From: Crateriforma conspicua
GTDB lineage: Bacteria; Planctomycetota; Planctomycetia; Pirellulales; Pirellulaceae
DNA: 64,000 nt
Direction of reading: 5' to 3'
NCBI RefSeq assembly: GCF_007752935.1
Contig: NZ_CP036319.1
Coordinates: forward strand, 806,001-870,000
Of the stretch, positions 62,898 to 64,000 are shown in pieces; positions within the stretch are counted from its first letter, which is position 1, and every line of letters begins with the position of its first letter. The notes below the pieces were generated by a model that searched no databases, was not told where the DNA came from, and worked only from the letters and a program-made list of their open reading frames with translations. Both the position numbers and the translations under genes were made by a program.

Positions 62898-64000
62898 TTA
62901 TGCGGCCCGGCGTCGTGGTGTGGCCGCGGTCTCCAGGTGTTTCAAGATCACCGGGTCGGCATTGTCGGTGCCGGATGTTTCTGTTTTTGGCGACCAAGTC
63001 ATGCCCAGCCAACGTCCCAGTGCGGACTGTCGGACCACCGCTTCGTAGGTCAGCAGGGAAACCGACAATGCGGCCAGGAAACAGAAGACTCCCTTCACCA
63101 GCGAAGGAACTTGCGGCAACAGAAATTTGGTGTCGATGTGCATCAGGCCCAACAAGGGGTGGTGGACCAGGTAGATCCAGAACGACGCGGCTGCCACGTA
63201 CTGTGTTTTTTTCGATATCGGACGTTCTTGTGCCTGAAAGAAGCCGATCGCTGCCAAGCTAACGGCCCATGCGGCCAGCGTGGTGGTGGTCCCCAGCAAG
63301 ATGCCCGATGCCTGGGACATCGCCGTGTCGGGCTGGTGTCCGGCCAGATGCCAGCGGCCGACGGCCACCGCGGCACCAAGCGACATCACGGCGGTAATCA
63401 CCAGCGGCCGCGTCAACGTCTGAATCCGGTGCAAGCGTTTGTCTTGACTGACAATCCACATGCCGCCCAAGAAGAACGTTCCGCTGTAAATCCATTTACT
63501 GGGGACCGGCAAGAAATCATGTTGAAAGCCCCAGACCACTTCCGGACGAAAACACAGCGTGCAGATTCCGATTCCCGCCAAAAGAATCAATGCGACACGT
63601 GAGCCAAACGGTTGTTGGATGAATCGATACCGCTTTTCGGCGGGGTTTCGCTGCATCCACGTTGCGATGCCGGCAACGATGCCGACGTAAGACAACACGT
63701 ACAGCAAGAACCAAAGGTGACTGGTGCCCCACAGGCTGTTGCCCAGTGCACCATCAATCTTCAGGCTTTTCAGTTTGACCGCATCGACCCAGCCCTCGTA
63801 CACCCAGCCGCCGACCCAGATATAAAGCTCCGCCGGCAGAATCACCATCATCCCGAACAGGAACGGCTTGCCCAATCGCGACAAACGCGTCCGCATTAAG
63901 TCGGCGGCACCGCGTCGCTGCAGTGTCTGCCACGCGAACATGCCGGTCATCACCAGGAACACCGGCATGATGAAGACTTCGATGGCCCAAAACGTGACGT
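62898..64000 (-). CDS. Membrane acyltransferase, acyltransferase-3 family (5' end outside window)
   Basis: An integral membrane O-acyltransferase of the OpgC/OafA (acyltransferase-3) type. The frame stays open to the right edge, so the N-terminus is beyond 64000; ATG 63968 is internal (FWAIEVFIMPVFLVMTGMFA reads through it). About ten hydrophobic spans can be seen, for example SHLWFLLYVLSYVGIVAGIA, then ALILLAGIGICTLCF. The SHLWFL segment is typical of the family. Near the C-terminus AASFWIYLVHHPLLGLMHID is also diagnostic. Such enzymes acylate periplasmic glucans or cell-surface polysaccharides. It is convergent with the DUF4159 gene, only 3 nt apart. Confidence 0.85.
   Translation of the reverse strand, partial: VTFWAIEVFIMPVFLVMTGMFAWQTLQRRGAADLMRTRLSRLGKPFLFGMMVILPAELYIWVGGWVYEGWVDAVKLKSLKIDGALGNSLWGTSHLWFLLYVLSYVGIVAGIATWMQRNPAEKRYRFIQQPFGSRVALILLAGIGICTLCFRPEVVWGFQHDFLPVPSKWIYSGTFFLGGMWIVSQDKRLHRIQTLTRPLVITAVMSLGAAVAVGRWHLAGHQPDTAMSQASGILLGTTTTLAAWAVSLAAIGFFQAQERPISKKTQYVAAASFWIYLVHHPLLGLMHIDTKFLLPQVPSLVKGVFCFLAALSVSLLTYEAVVRQSALGRWLGMTWSPKTETSGTDNADPVILKHLETAATPRRRAA

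Noticed and set aside
1-64000. Mobile elements, CRISPR arrays or a complete defence system
   Set aside because: No transposase, integrase, regularly spaced repeat or recognised defence gene was found. The CPBP protease alone is not evidence for a toxin or immunity locus.

Overview
The window looks like chromosomal DNA from a planctomycete, most likely a Rhodopirellula-like member of the Pirellulaceae. The basis is gene content: a DUF1552/DUF1592 surface cytochrome pair, a PVC-type CxxCH haem protein, an extracellular-function sigma factor coupled to a serine/threonine kinase, a MoxR/DUF58/BatA/VWA cluster, a SpoVG protein in a lipid A/isoprenoid operon, many hypothetical secreted proteins, and few clear Shine-Dalgarno sites. 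No rRNA, convincing tRNA, CRISPR array, transposase or prophage gene was seen. The DNA reads as ordinary, fairly dense, moderately GC-rich chromosome. Both ends cut through genes (secA at the left, a membrane acyltransferase at the right).

Layout. 1-5 kb: the 3' end of secA, Kdo transferase (waaA), a Gly-rich LTxxQ-type secreted protein, a fasciclin-domain protein with a strong terminator, and a thioredoxin-like lipoprotein. 5.1-12.2 kb: a signalling block of sigma factor, a Ser/Thr kinase whose extracytoplasmic half is a TAXI-type solute-binding domain, a HAMP histidine kinase, and a REC-GGDEF-EAL response regulator. 12.3-16.1 kb: the DUF1552/DUF1592 pair. 16.4-20.3 kb: a CPBP protease, then TolC-like and HlyD-like genes facing each other. 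20.4-24.8 kb: a run with 4-nt overlaps, PVC-type haem protein, hisH, then an unknown protein. 25-32.8 kb: zinc alcohol dehydrogenase, a REC-HATPase regulator, GNAT and cupin proteins, an octahaem cytochrome with TPRs, and two unknown secreted proteins.

33.1-37.5 kb is a probable envelope/isoprenoid operon: lpxD, lpxI, ispE, zinc-ribbon spoVG and a small membrane protein. With waaA it supports an LPS-type outer membrane. 37.6-46.3 kb: an RsmF-like rRNA methyltransferase, an MFS transporter, RNase III, a PhoA-type alkaline phosphatase, a GH63 glycosidase and a small charged protein. 46.6-48.1 kb: AroH chorismate mutase with an overlapping unknown gene. 48.1-53.7 kb: a TetR-controlled RND efflux operon with a clear tandem palindromic operator. 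53.7-62.9 kb: the MoxR-DUF58-BatA-VWA operon, with a DUF4159/prenyltransferase-repeat protein divergent from it.

I see no complete, obviously new defence or mobile system. The most unusual items are the kinase-TAXI fusion, the displaced I-site in the GGDEF domain, the zinc ribbon set into SpoVG, the apparently duplicated DUF4159-like protein beside the MoxR cluster, and the haem protein-hisH overlap. Start codons are often uncertain here; the choices are explained entry by entry.
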